DNA from: Temnothorax longispinosus | Taxonomy: Eukaryota; Arthropoda; Insecta; Hymenoptera; Formicidae | Length of the DNA: 64,000 nucleotides | Assembly: GCF_030848805.1 (NCBI RefSeq) | Contig: NC_092367.1 | Span: 14,067,189 to 14,131,188 of the forward strand | Direction of reading: 5' to 3' | In this document: positions 12,965 to 45,990 of the stretch, one piece after another | Numbering within the stretch: the first letter of the stretch is position 1 | How the letters are laid out: the number at the start of each line of letters is the position of its first letter | The notes under the pieces: model-generated | Told to the model about the DNA's origin: nothing | Database searches by the model: none | Seen by the model: the letters and a program-made list of their open reading frames with translations, nothing else | Made by a program: the position numbers and the translations under genes

Positions 12965-13075
12965 CCGACGCCGCCACTGCCGCCGCCGCCGCCGCCGATG
13001 ACGTTTCCGCGACACGCACGTCGCGGCGAAAGTTGCTCGGCGACGGCGGCGGCAGCGGCGACGACAACGACAACG
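12965..13075. repeat. imperfect GCC/CGG and GAC triplet repeats
   Basis: Short runs of GCC triplets (12968-12999) are followed by GGC and GAC triplet runs (13043-13076). The poly-Ala, poly-Arg and poly-Gly frames here are artefacts of these repeats. Confidence 0.8.
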
Positions 13076-14862
13076 ACGAAGAAAGAGCAGTAACGTGCCC
13101 CTTCCTCGTGCACACTGTTCATTGACGTTTATGCGTTTGCGCGCGCGTTACACGGTACGCGGCTGCCGCCGATGCATCCGCGCGAATGCACTCCGGAGAT
13201 TTTCCAGGCCAAGTGCCTCGGCGTTATCCGCGGGGATGCACATGCCGTAGATCATGGTGTTTTCAGCATCCACATACCTATATGCGCGTTTACAAACGCG
13301 CTTGCAGACAGACGCAGACACAGGCACCGTCCGTACGCGGAAACGCATCGAGTTATTTTCTGACCATTGCCTCTCCTCGCCGCGCGGAGTGCGCGTACAG
13401 TCTGGTCCATCGCGTGCCGATACGCGGGATACAGGATGCTGCGCCTTTATTTACATATTTTCTATATTAATTCCGTAGTTGTGATCTTTTTCGTCAGCAA
13501 GAATTCGGCAGCGTGTTTCTCTCGTATTCGAATGCGAAGCGACAGAAATTTATAAGTGATTTATCAGACCAGACACTTGTAATCTGGCAAATACATTCCA
13601 CGATCAAACTTGATCCGAAGTGAAAAGTTTTTATCTAGATTTTTTGTTATACATTTTTTTTTATTACGTAAAATGAGTATTTTAATGTGTTTAATTAATA
13701 TTCCTTATATACGTTTCTTTCATCTCTAACACTTTTCGAGAACACGCAACTGGACTCGTTTTACTTGAAACACTCTGTATATACAACGCACGTCGGTCTG
13801 TGGCTACATAGGCATTGACTCGTTGCATACATATACACGCGCATATACACACGCACACGCGCACGCGTATACCGGGTGGCCCGAAAGTGGCGTTGGGTCT
13901 CGACGCGAGAGCCACTCGATCAATACGCCACGTTGCCTCCTGCGCCTCCACCCCCAGAAACCGTCGGTGCACCCCCTTCCACGCCGCCCCTGTCTCTTCT
14001 CTTTCTCGTTCTCTCTTTCCCCTCTTTCTCTCTTTCTCTCTTCCATCCTCTCTTCCATCCACCGGCTACCCCTCTGCACCGTGGCCGACGTGTTCGCCCA
14101 CCCCCGGGAAGAGGGACGATACGGTGGAAACGGGCTTTCGGCCGGCCCGAAGACTCGGGAAGGAAATACTCCGCTCAGCAGAATTTTTCGACACGCGCTT
14201 CTCGTGGACTATGCAGAAAAAAAAGGTAAAAAAAGAAACGACGATCCGTTGATTCGCGAGAATCCCTCTGGAAAATAATAACGTTATTTCGCGAAATATT
14301 CCCGCATCCCGATTTTTCGGGAAATCGCGAGAGCGTAAATGTTCCCAAAATAATAAAATGTAACGCGCGCGCGGTGCATGATGTTCCCGAAGAAATTAAT
14401 ATCCTCGCGCTCGCGCGAGTCGTCCCGCCGCGATTCCCACCCTCTCTCGATCTTTGCCGTAAATGCGTTATTATCGATAGTTATAGTTATCTCGATCTCG
14501 CATTCCCGCATTATATTTACGATTATCGCGCGCGGGATGGATACGGTTAGCCGCTAAATAGATCGGCCACCCTCGGTGATCGCGGAAATCCTCTCGGAAT
14601 TTCGCCGGATTCCCCGTGTGTTATTTCCGATACCGACTTTATTATAAGCTCGCTCCGTGGACGCTCCCCGGCGCGGCGCGGCGCGGCGCGGCGGTAGCGA
14701 CGGCGCGGCGGCTTATCGCGTGAAATAGAAACGGATTGAGTCCGTTCCTGGTCAGTTTTCCAGTTTGTCGCTGAGAGTCGGCTCTTCTGCCAGGCATAAA
14801 CAAGGTTATAGAGTCATTAGGCGTTATGGACCTGTTTCGTCGTCGGCGCGGGGCTTACACCG

Positions 14863-14897
<35 letters not shown>

Positions 14898-17800
14898 GTC
14901 GGCGCGCGTAGGCGTTTTCCCGTCGTGTTTATTTAATCGATTACCGTCGCCGTTGAATTTTACAGTGCCTACCGGGCGAAATGTGCCTCTTATACCCCGC
15001 ACTCGTAAACTCTGTTACAACGCCGATGTTCTATCATCGACATTACGATCGGATCGTTGTGATCTACCGCGGGGCGGTATGAATAGACGTAAACGCGCGA
15101 GCGACCCTGTTCGCTTTTATATGGTGAATATTTTTAACACACCTAGTGTACAATATTAGAAACCGGCGCTAGAAACCTAGAAACTAGAAATGTTTCTCCG
15201 AATACGTTTGGAAAGCACAACAAATATGTTTGCTGCTTTCCAGAAGATTAAGAATTAGGAGATGAAACGCGAAACGACCTATAATTATCGTTCAACGCGA
15301 TACTTTATGTACGCTGTAAAGGTCATAAAGCGCGAAAATGTTCGTTTTTTTTTTTCACGCGCTCGTAAAGATCGACGCTATCCGGTTCATTTTGCTGAAC
15401 GAGGCGAGGCGACCGAGGGGGGCGGGGACGGGCGAGAGGAAGGGTGGGTGGTTGGGGTGGTCTTCGGGATACAGGATACGGCACTGACCATGCGTGCGAA
15501 GGGTGTTTCCACCCTCCATGGACGAGGCCGTGCGGGAGCAGAAGCGGGCGGGAGGGCGAGGGAGACGAGGGGGGAGAGCACACATTCGGTACACCTGCGC
15601 TGTATATTGCGGAAAAGCCGGACTTGCCAGGCAATAAGAATTTCTTTCTTCATCCCTCGCGCGCTTGCTTCCTTCTCCGCGCCCTGTCGACATGCAACCC
15701 TTTATTAATACCCCCTCCCCCCTCCTCTTCTCTCTCGGCCCGCTTCTCCTTCGCGCCGCGTCTCGTCGGTGAAGCACCACCTTCGACCTTTTTATCTACC
15801 GCTTCCACTCTCTCTCTCTCGTGCCTCGCATTGTCTCGCAACAATGTGGACTCGGAGTCTAACTAGTTTCGCTGATACGGGCGCGTTAAAGCTGCCCTCG
15901 AACGAAAAAAGAAGGCGGGCAACACGCGCGGGCTCCGAACCCCCTTTCGTCTCGTGCGCGCGCGCGGCTCTGTGAACTCTGCACCTGTGTACGCGCAAGT
16001 TCCGAACCGGAGTCTATAGAGTCGCGACGGCAAAAAGCGAGGGAAGGTCTCTCGCGCGACTTGGTGAACGCGAATAACGAGTTCGTTTCACGAGCGCCGT
16101 CGTTCTACCGTCGTATACCGTGGTAGGTAGTAGAAATTGAAGGGAAATTCATGAGAAAGAGGTTTCACGCCGCCGAACTCACCGAGAGTATTCTTAGCTC
16201 GATCGTAAGCGTTTTCGCAATCGTTCGTTAATTACTCGCCGGTCGCGTTCCGAGTGATTTAATTCCCGAGCGCGCGGAGCGCGCCGCGGGGCCGTTCTTC
16301 TCGCGGTTTCCGACGCTGCGACGCGCGGAGCCGTGGTGTGCCCCGCGGTTATTAAGCTATTAAAAAGTCTGGTTATCGTTAGCCGCGAGGTGTACGTGCG
16401 CGCCAAACCGAGACGAGTCCTCGAGGGTTCCTCGAGCTGGAATGCCACTTCAATAACGAAGCCGAAGCGCAGCCGCGGGGACGGGGGGTTTAATTTGCCT
16501 CGAGACACCGCGCTCTCGCTCTCTCGTGTGCACTCTCCTCCGCGGTACATATACGTACATACTTATGTATATACGTGCATACATGTGTACGCGTAAATAT
16601 GTGTGTATGTACGTATCCTAGCCGGATGCCTTCCATAGTTATACACCATCGCGCTTGTCTCCCGTTGCCGTTGCCCGGCACCGCGCTCGCGTCTCGTCCC
16701 GCGTGTAAGCCGGAGAGCCGCGCGCCGAGGTGCGTCCGTGTGCGTGCCTAGTGGTGCCGTACACGCCGGGGTACATAGCACGCCTAGACCATTTTGCAGC
16801 GTTCCTGCCATTCTAACATCCGCGTTTCATTAAAAGATCTCTCGGCTCGACCTCTCGGGCTCCGCGCCGCACCGCCTCGCGCGGCATAACGACCGCACGC
16901 TCGCGTTAAGACGGACCTCCTCTGCACACTCGGTGTCTCGGAATCCGCGTTCCTGCGGCGACGGACGTCGGTCCCTCGGTGATCGTGTCGCGGCATCGCA
17001 TTTAATACCGTAAGCTTCCTTTCATGGAGGAACGTGACATGTACAAGGAGCGCGGAATAAATCGTAACCGGGATTCATAAGGTTCGCTTTAAATCGCCTT
17101 CGGATTTAAAATGCAACTCGCGAATTAATTTATTCGGATTATTTCGCTTCTAAGCGTATTACACGCGCGGAGATTGTATCGGATCATTGTTTCGTATCTC
17201 GTGACGATATCTGCCATGACGTTGGCTTGATGAATTAAGATAAGCGCCACAATCTCCTTATGCCTCCAAAGCGCGACGTAATATCACGCTGGACGTTTCC
17301 GTTTACATTTTTGCACGTTATTGTGGGGCAAAACACGTAATCGAGATCGGGTAGTTCTAAGATCAATATACCGCGCGAACGCAGTGTCGCTGTGCAATCG
17401 CTTAGAAATTCATTGTACGATAAAACCACATGCGAGGACTATTAAACTTGTTGCTCTTTGGCTCGACCGTAATGGAAATGAACAATGCTTGGTAATACTT
17501 GAGGAACTGCACAGCCCAAGTTGCTAACGGCGTTGCGTTCTCAGTAGTACTTTGAATAGGGGGAGACCGATGCTCGTTGGCACAAGGGGCAAGTTGGCAT
17601 TGCGTTCCGTTTATATATTTATGATGGAAGAAACAATAGAAAAGTTATGACAAAATATCTCTTTTATGACATATGTACTTTTCCCAAAGTTTTATTTAAA
17701 TCAAACAAGTATTACAATAAAAAGAGAGCAAACTCTGATTCAAGAGATGGCAAGTAAATTTTCGAGCGTTTCAAAATATCGTATTAATGTTCTTTAGCTT

Positions 17801-20800
17801 GTGAAGTGAATCAAAGTGACGTATTATTAGTTAAAAGAAAAGTTTCTGTTACTATACGACATGTTATGTTGCCGCGCGCGTGAGACACGTGTGAACATGT
17901 GATTTGCTACCTACAATGCTGATAGAAGCATATATTGTATATTTTTATATTTTTATATTGAATAAAGCTATATCTAGAATTAGTTTACAATTGCTTTTCT
18001 GCAACAGCATTTTACCATTTGATCATTACAAAATAACTTCAAAAGATACAATCTTTATCAAGAAGTACATAATTTGCTATCTGTTTTGTATTTCTATTAC
18101 GTTTTCATTAACTTAATATGGACTTGTCGTATATAGTCAACTTACCCTACTATCGGCAAGCTGGCTATGCAGCATGTTCGTATTTCACTTATTACAAAGA
18201 AACTATATACACTATACAGGATTGTTTCTGGCATGAAAATGTAGAGAAAGATTCTCTCTATCATAGTACTGTTTATTCATGATAATTCGTTGTTTAAAAA
18301 ATCATGCCGAAATTGTGAAAACTGTGCCAACGAGCCCTGATTTCCTATTTTTTTAAATATTAAAATCATATCCATCGTCTCAAGTATCGACGTGAAATGT
18401 TTCGCCCATGTGAAGTTAGTCCCCAACATTAAAAAAAGTAACTTTCTATAACTTATTCGATTGCTCATCGCTTGCACGTGTATGCACAATTCAATTTTTT
18501 GTTTGCACCTTAATAATAAAGTTATAAACAAAGTTTGGCGAGAGGTCATTTACAGTTATAAGCCTGGAATTCAGTCAAAACCACTCAACAGTATTAATCA
18601 ATGGAATATTGTTCGCACATTTATATATACATTTCGATTTTTCACACATCCTTATATAATAATAAAATTACATTTAAGTTATTTAAGTTGGGGGCTAACT
18701 TTACACTGGTCAGTGTTTCGACCTATTAGTATTGTAATATATGTATGACTGTATTTCAAATTAAATTTTTAACTCAAATTTATATTTATAACTTAAATTT
18801 ATAACCAATTTATACCGAGCTGTGCTGTTCAAATTAATTTCAGTGAATTTGGGATTATTTTAGTCAGACATTTCTCAAAATTCATATCACAGAGTTTCGA
18901 GAAAGCGTTGCGTCTTTCGGCGACGTTATTACATGCGAATATAACAAGACGTCCTTGCTCTTCTAGCCTGTGGGGTGCGCAAGAACACACGCACTTCGTA
19001 GGAGGTTGGCGAACGCGAACGCGGCGTAGTCGGTAATGTCAGCGTAAGGGAGTTAAGAGTAATTCTTATCGACCAGGAGCCCGTCCCTTTCGACATTTAC
19101 GATGTGTTTTACGCGATCAAAGCGAGCCGTAACAATTATTGGGCGATCTCGCGGCCATAAAATTTTATTCGACCCCTACGGCCATCACGGAGGGAGCCAC
19201 CCTGCCGCCAATCACTCTCCATCTAAACGAACATTTCGCAATCTCTAGCTACAGGTCTTTGTTTCCTCCACGAGCTAGAAGGCTCAAGTATTAAGTATAG
19301 CAGCCTTTCCAAGTCGCCTTCGAATTGATTCAACGGAGTTTTTATGAAATATAAGGTCCATAGGCAAAATTAATATCGTTGATAATCTAACACATTAGAT
19401 GTTAGATCAAGATGTCGGCGATTTTATATTAAACGTATTATTTTCACGAGCGGCCGAGATTTATACTTTGAGGCAGTCGGGGAACGAGGCGCCGAGCATT
19501 CTCGGGAAGCATATCTTCGCATTGCACTTATCCCATCCAGGCGGCGGAAATCGATGGCCGCTAGCGATCGTTCCGGACACCCGGTACGTCGGGCGCCGCG
19601 CATTGTGTACATTTGGCCGCGTTTTCGCGTCGAGTTTTGATTTACGGGGTTGAAGAAGCACGGGGGGGGGGGAGAGCGGTTACGATGCGCGGGAACTCGG
19701 GAAGGGTGGACGAGTATTCCGGCGGAAGTGGCCGGGAAAAAGGAGGAAAAGTAATAAAAGGGAAAGGGGAGGGTGGGTGGCGGTCGAAAGTCGGACGGGC
19801 GGAACATGGCGAAGATATGGTCGAGCGAATTCAAGTCGTAAGATAGAGAAATAGAGGAAGGAGAGGAGGGGGGGGGGGTTGAAAGAGAACAAAGAGGGTG
19901 GCGACGTCGATGCTGGTAAAAACATCGCGGAGCGTTGCGAGCGAAATACCATAGTTCGCGCGCGGGATCCTTTTTTGGGCGGCGAAAGCACGGAATTGCC
20001 GGAGCGCGAAAGAAATCGCCAAAAAGAAGCTCCACCCTCTCTCCCGCGAGCAACATAAAGCGGGAGATATACGCGCGAACGAGCGTCGAACTTCGCAAAA
20101 CATTGTTTTCCACCGGCAGAAAGAGGAGTTTCGAGATTCGCCCGACCGAGAAGTCCCGCTCTCGTCGCCTCGGCACCCGGAACTTCCGCGTCGATAAATC
20201 CGCGATCAACGGGATACATCGTGAAACGAGGCGGCGGCGGCGGAGGCGACTGGAAAAATAATTCGACCTATTAAAACGCGAGAAAATTTTACTCTCACGA
20301 GGATGAGTATAAATATCTCGAAATTGTTTGCGCGTCGAATTACTTTATTTTGTTCAGCCGTTCCTACAGTATTTATTTTGCCACTATTAGAGCTGTTTTT
20401 ATTTCGCGATCTCACTCTTGTGATCGAACCAGTCCATCATAGAAACTTTCGATAGAAAAAATGAGAGGGGACGCAACGGATTGCGCGTTTAGAACATTAC
20501 ACTGCTGCTCGAATTAAATCCGGGGAACAGGATATATTGGCTGGGATTTTGATGAAGGATTTTTCGCCGCGCGTTTATCGCGTGCGCGCGTTTTTTTTTT
20601 TTTTTTTTTTATCGACATTCGAAACCGGCACGCGAGTTAGCGTCGCGTCACGTCGCGTCGTCTCGAAAGAGGGAGGACGAGCGCTCGAAACACGAGCCTG
20701 GCGTCTCGATTTCCTTCGTAAATCAGGAGAGCTCGGTATATTCTTACGGTAGGGGCGTCGATATCGGATCCCAGGGGGGCATAGACACCACCGGCGTCTT

Positions 20801-20804
20801 TCTT

Positions 20805-20809
20805 TCCTC

Positions 20810-20864
<55 letters not shown>
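20805..20864. repeat. (CT)n microsatellite, interrupted
   Basis: CT dinucleotides with occasional TTT interruptions. Confidence 0.9.
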
Positions 20865-23800
20865 GGTTCCCTCTCGGAGAGCGAGTCCCTATCGCCCGGG
20901 ATTCACCCTCGAATTAAAAGAGCAGCCATCTCGGCCACCTTCCCTTTTTCCCTCTCTTCTCTCCCTGCCTCGCGCGGATTAGGGAATGAAGGCGTGAGAA
21001 AGGAGGCGAGAAGGTGAGGAAAACGGACGAAGGAATGGAATAGAGTTGATATTACGTGAAACGCGCTGGGTCAGCCAAATTAAATATATAATTCATATGG
21101 TATAAAAGTGGTGCATCCAGAAAAAAAAACCAAATTGTTATCTCGCATAAGTAATTTTAATAATTTTATCTCCTAGTTCCGCGCATATTTCTAAAATTCG
21201 CAAGTTATTAACTTCAACAATTGATAACGCTGTCGCTATCTCGCGTTCGTACGCGCCGAGATGCATATCTAAGTGACATCCTCGGTATTCTGACGTTCCT
21301 TCCACACCTCGTTTCCACGCCCGCGTTAAAATGGCGACAACGTCGTAGAGAAAAGCTGCCCCTAATCTCGCGAACGACGCCGAGTGTGCGATAACTCAGA
21401 CCATCCTGGCGAGTCTTACGACTGGGGTACCAACCGGCGCTCTTAAAATATGCAAGAGAAAGCGAAAGAGAGAGATAAAGGCGGGAGAGAAAGAGGAGAG
21501 CCACGGGGTGGCCGGAATCCGCGCGCGCGACGAAACACAACCCTCGGGATAATTTAGATTCGTGAAGCGGAGCGAAGAGCAACAGAGAAGACCGGTGGCA
21601 GAACGTCGGCGGTGTGTATTGATCTAAACGGGAACCCGTGAAAGCAATTAAGATAAGGCACGGTAACAAAGGGTTGTCGGCTGCGCTACCCGCTTTTCGC
21701 GGTGGAAAACAGCGACGGAAGGGACATTGGACGGGGGTACAGATACGTAGCGGATATACGTGAAAGAGAGAAAATACGAGGTCGATTCTCGCTGGATGTT
21801 GAAAGGCGATTGAAAAGCGATGTTTATTAGAAAAGCGAGCGACGGTCCAACCGATCAAACCGAGGTTTTGACCCACGAAATTATAAAATCCGTTTGTGAT
21901 GCTTCAAGTCGCCCGAGCTGTTGATACGGTGCCGTTCGGACTCATTAGCTCGCTCGATCTGGATTCGGTTTTACGCAGAATATCTGCTACTCGCTACAAT
22001 CAGCTGCGTTAGCGTTAACGTTAACGTATTATTTTTCAAAATGTCATGGTCTTCGTAATCGCTTGACCGTTTCACACGGCACACGAATTAGTCGTGCAAT
22101 TAGCCTGCGAATAGGCTCCCTTCAATAGGGTGTTGTATTAATGTACTTCATTCGCAAACGACCCTCGAAAACGAGCGTTACGTTTTAGCAGGCATGAGTC
22201 TATATACTGGGTGTCCCATATACAGATCCGCGCGTCGCACACGTGTCAATCGTAGAGAGAGAGAGAGAGAGTGGGAGAGAGAGGGAAAGGGAAAAGCAGG
22301 AAAATGTGGTAGAAAGACAGAGACGTGGGGTGTGCAACGAGAGCAAGAGCAAACGGCTCGAGCAGACCGTCTGAGTCGTAAAATGTTAACTGCTAGTAAA
22401 ACTGAGTTTACGCGCTTGTAAGGACCCCCGCAGGAGGCTGCCGTCATCCCTGGCCCCTCTTCAGCGTGGCAGCACGCAGAGCCGCCCCTTACACCCCCTA
22501 ATAGCCAGATTATTGCTCGTAAGCCAGTCACCCCCGCCCGATCTCGCCGCTGTATGCCCGCCTCCCCCGCAAGCACGAAAATAATTCCGAAAGAACGTTT
22601 AATTCGCGCTTTTCTTATACTCCGCTCTCGGGTACGTAAGGGGACGACGGAATACCGTCGCAGAATTTACATTACGGAAATTTCCAGATATTGTAATACA
22701 TGTATTCATACGTATGAATTTGGTATCAATTTAATTCGCAATTCTGTTAATTTTTTTATTTCTGATTTTTATTACAATGGGAAAAAGATCGTAAATACAA
22801 CGATTATACAATTTCGTAGAAGACACGATTTTCGTAATAAATGTTTAAGGATGTCCATTATTGTGCACCATGGGTATTTCGCCTTTTTTTCTCAAGTGTC
22901 TTTTCCTTTTTTCAAACCATATTATAAGTTGCAAAATGAATGTGCATAAGAATTACTAATAGATTAAAAATGATATAATTTAATTTGTGGATTAAAAATA
23001 ATACATAATTTAATTTGATTAAAAATCTAATTTAAAGTGATTAATCTTTCAATCCGAAAAAGGATTAAAAATAATATAATCTTTTAGATAAGAAAGAAGA
23101 TAAACCTTTATTTCCTTAGAACGAGCGCTCGTATCAGCGATCGAAATTGCTTGGCCTTTTAACTTTCAATGGTGCAAGTTCTTCCGCATCGTCGTAAACC
23201 GACGTTTTATTCCGCCGCCTTCGGGCGAGCGACGCCGTCCAGAGGTTTTTCATTTTTAATTACCCACAGCGCCGTGAAAAGTTCCCGGCACCGCACGGAA
23301 GTTTTAATGGCCGCGTTGACTGTCGTTAACCCCTTCTCAAGTTGCCCGTGGAAGTGCCGCGAGACGTGCTACGATTTCGAAACTTATTTGACTTCATTTC
23401 CGGAACCCGTTCGATTTGACCATGCCTTCCCTTATCGCAATTCAATTTGCAATTTCTAACGTCATCCATTCGAAGAAATGTCTGAAGAAATAACGGATCA
23501 GCGTTTGCTCGATCCAGAAATAACGGAGCTATATCTCTCAAAAATACCGCGAATCATATTGCTTTTTTCTTTTATAAAAAATATTTTCTGTGAATTGTCG
23601 CGAAGCTATTATAGCTTTAAAATAGCTTTCTAAAAATTCGGAAATTACACTATTTACGAACGCTTCAATGTCTTCCTTGGGAAAACGTTTCCCTGCCGCT
23701 TAAAATGGCACGTTCAATCTAGAGAACCTCCCTAGAGTCCTTGCCGAAGAAACAGAACTTCAGCCTCTCTTTTCGACCGGCATAATTGTTACACTTCGTA

Positions 23801-25026
23801 TAAATGCATTAGCCCCGCGCATTCGTTTCACGCCTCCGCGAGCCCACGAAAGAAGTCTCGTTCGTTCCCCTTTTCTTCACGTCTCCGGGGACTTTTTTTC
23901 GCGAGACGTGGTGAAAAGTGGCGGACGAGAAAAGTTTTCAACGAATTCAAGTAGCGACTCGGGCAACTGCAAACGCGAGTTCATTCATAAAGTCACACCG
24001 CGACCAGAGGAATATAATAACTGACGAAATTATATCGTACTAGTTTTTGTGAAAATGTAAGAAGTAATGATAAAATAAAATATTCACAAAAAAACAAGAC
24101 TGATTATAAATATAAAATAATTTTGTCGTAAAATCGACTTTCATTTTCAAAGATTACCAATAAATTTTTTTCAAGGTTTTTACAATACCTTCAGATATAA
24201 TTACGCTAGTATTTTTTATTTCATCAGATTCGGCCGCAATCTGTCAAAATTTTACGTCGACTAGACATAATCTTGCTACGTGATAAATAAGGTATATCTT
24301 GTACGATCCGTGCAAAGTTTACTCTTCTCTGACGGTGATTTCTCGTGACGCTTCGTCAAAGAGGCTGAGAGTTCTAGTTCGCTTGCGTGCCAACGTTTGC
24401 CTCGGGCGAGGGTGCTAACTGTTGAAGACGACAGGGTTACATCCTCGTGGTGGCGGGGAGCCTCGCGCGAGGGTGGCGGGAAAAACCGGAGGGGGTGTAC
24501 GAAAGGCAGTAGGGTATAGAAAGTCCCTCGCTCTGCGGTTTTATGGGTCGTCCAGCTCCATCATGCGCCGTAAAAGTACAATAAAACCGCTGTTACGCCG
24601 CGGAGAACTACCCGTTCTAAACCACTGCGTGCAACGGGCCCTTAAGACGAGAGGAAGGCTGGCGGAGACTCTTGGGGAGAGACAAGCCGGAGGCAAAATT
24701 GATTCTTTTATGATCGCGCGACCCTGAAACTGGAGTTGCTGCAACCCGTTAGACTTTTACGTGAACGCATGCAGTATTCTCCGATATGTCTCTGCCTCTT
24801 TGAGATTCTTCGAGTCAGATTAATCGTTCTCGAATAGTTTAGAGAATAGAACGTGCGAGCGTATAAAGTACAAAAACTACCAATTTGATTTTAACGTCAC
24901 AGTTCTGTAAAATTAGTATTCTTCGGAAACTTAATAAAAAAAAAGGTCTTTTTTCTAATATTGTGTTTATATTCCCAGGAAGAGAATTTCAACCTTATTT
25001 CATGTGGTGCTTTCGTCTGTTTTCAG

Positions 25027-44488
<19,462 letters not shown>

Positions 44489-44902
44489 AATCCTTAGGAG
44501 AAACGCAGGAAGAACGCATACTGACAAACTTAAAAAAAAAAAAAAAAAGAACAAGCGAAAAAAAGAGAGCGTGTGTGTGTGTGTGTGCGCGCGTAAATGC
44601 GGGAGTGAGCGAAAAAAAAAGAAAAGAAGAGAGAGAGAAAACGGAAAAGAATACGAATACGAGACCGCGTTGTTGTCGCGATAACGCTCGCGCAATCCGA
44701 TCACCTCACTATCTGTGATCCGAGGCTCGCCTTTGAACGGCGAGTAATACGAACTAAAAATCGATATTAAGCTATTAAGATTACGTAACGCGTTCGTGTC
44801 TGGAGGCACTCGTGTTCTCGGCCTAATATCGGCCAGAATTCTCATCTAATTCGCCCCCCTCTCCCCCGCCGCGGATCTGTCTCGACGAGAAAAAAAAGTC
44901 GA

Positions 44903-45048
44903 CCCGGACAGCACGCATGTCCAAAATCGGGACATGAGACGTCTTTGAGGCTTTTTAAGAGATCTTTAAGACGTCTTACGATATTACGTCTAAAAGACGT
45001 CTTATTGACGTCTTAGGTCCCGATTTTGGACATGGTGCTGTTTGGGGG
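44903..45048. mobile_element. 146-base inverted-repeat element with AGACGTCTT core
   Basis: The left end carries ACAGCACGCATGTCCAAAAT and CGGGAC; the right end is its inverse with a few changes (GTCCCGATTTTGGACATGG then TGCTGT). Between them palindromic AGACGTCTT units recur about five times. It sits in the presumed exd 3' UTR and has no ORF. Confidence 0.65.
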
Positions 45049-45566
45049 AGACATCATCGATTCGATATCAACTCGCGCGGCCGAACGCGTTTCCACCCTT
45101 GCCTCGTTTCTTTCAATTTTCCACGTTACGTTGATGACCGAGACTCGAGAACGTCGTCCCCCCGGAGTTCAGATCTCCCCACTCCCCCTTCGAGACGGAC
45201 CTCGCGAAGTGGATCCTGCCGGAGTATTTCGCGCCGAATATTTGTAAGGTTTTTACGAAGCGAAAAGTCGCATTCCGAAATTAATGCACAATACAGGATG
45301 TCCTATAAACGGCCTGCGCGCGCATGAAGGGGGGTTCGCGATTCGCTCCGGAGCGATATTTCGCGATCTGCGATTTTCGGACTCCCCGACTTTGGTGGCT
45401 CCATATACCGACACGAATGCTTCCAGCCATCGACGACAGTGTTTTCCCCCCTTCTTACCCCTCTCATCTGCGATCCATCAGGAGCAAAAAAAAGATATAT
45501 AGCGGAACGCGGAATGATATATAGCAGACGCGTTGAGAGAAATAAAGGTGCGAGAATAAACGAGAA

Positions 45567-45570
45567 AGAG

Positions 45571-45602
<32 letters not shown>
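45567..45602. repeat. (GA)n microsatellite
   Basis: About 18 GA units in a purine-rich stretch that continues to about 45625. Confidence 0.95.
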
Positions 45603-45607
<5 letters not shown>

Positions 45608-45789
45608 GAGAAAGAGAGACAGAAGCAATGGTCCTGCGACACAACACTAATGTATACGATTTTTCAACACGAAAATATTATATATTGTAGCTATATATAT
45701 AGAAGTATATATAAAAGAGGATAGTATATAGGCAACCATAACGGCTAAAATGAATCATTGTAATAACGATGGTAATTAGTACGGCGAAG

Positions 45790-45895
45790 ATTATTATTAT
45801 TATTATTATTAGTTATTACCTAGTTTATTTTTAATTATTATATTATTGCCATTATTATTATCATTGATATTATTATTATTACTATTATTATATAT
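45790..45895. repeat. TTA/ATT triplet-rich tract
   Basis: Runs of TTA triplets (45790-45811, then interrupted to about 45890). If it lies in the exd 3' UTR it would be AU-rich. Confidence 0.85.
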
Positions 45896-45990
45896 TGGCG
45901 GTTCTCGCATTGTGATAATCGCAAAACTGTAATTGTAAACATCATGATGATAAGTATCTATGGGTTATTAAAGTTTTATCGTCGACTCGA

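Larger units (their letters stand above)
9622..25026. other. 15.4 kb non-genic DNA directly before the exd exons
   Basis: No exon could be supported on either strand. Contents include GCC/GCA triplet runs (12965-13075), CA/CG-rich and CT-rich stretches (13830-14070), GGCGC repeats (14670-14695), GA/CT microsatellites (14863-14897, 20805-20864, 22256-22290), a poly-T run at 20591-20610 and AT-rich patches (17580-18860, 22680-23100, 24050-24200). It is probably exd intron. Confidence 0.6.
44489..45990 (+). other. exd: probable exd 3' UTR
   Basis: This follows the exd stop. AATAAA signals lie at 45541-45546 and 45555-45560, and an ATTAAA near 45967. It contains oligo-A runs, a GT run, an inverted-repeat element (44903-45048), a GA microsatellite (about 45567-45602) and TTA-triplet repeats near 45790-45890. 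The right limit is a guess; further AATAAA occur at 47030 and 47968. Confidence 0.45.

Noticed and set aside
12833..13122. Several overlapping Arg-, Ala- and Gly-rich frames
   Set aside because: These are translations of GCC/GAC triplet repeats in different frames.
19424..20209. 261-codon open frame on the - strand
   Set aside because: Composition follows CpG-rich, GGGG- and CCCC-containing DNA; no domain, no splice context, and overlapping frames are equally open.
21214..21876. 220-codon open frame on the - strand
   Set aside because: No recognisable domain; Ser/Arg/Leu-rich translation of CT-rich DNA.
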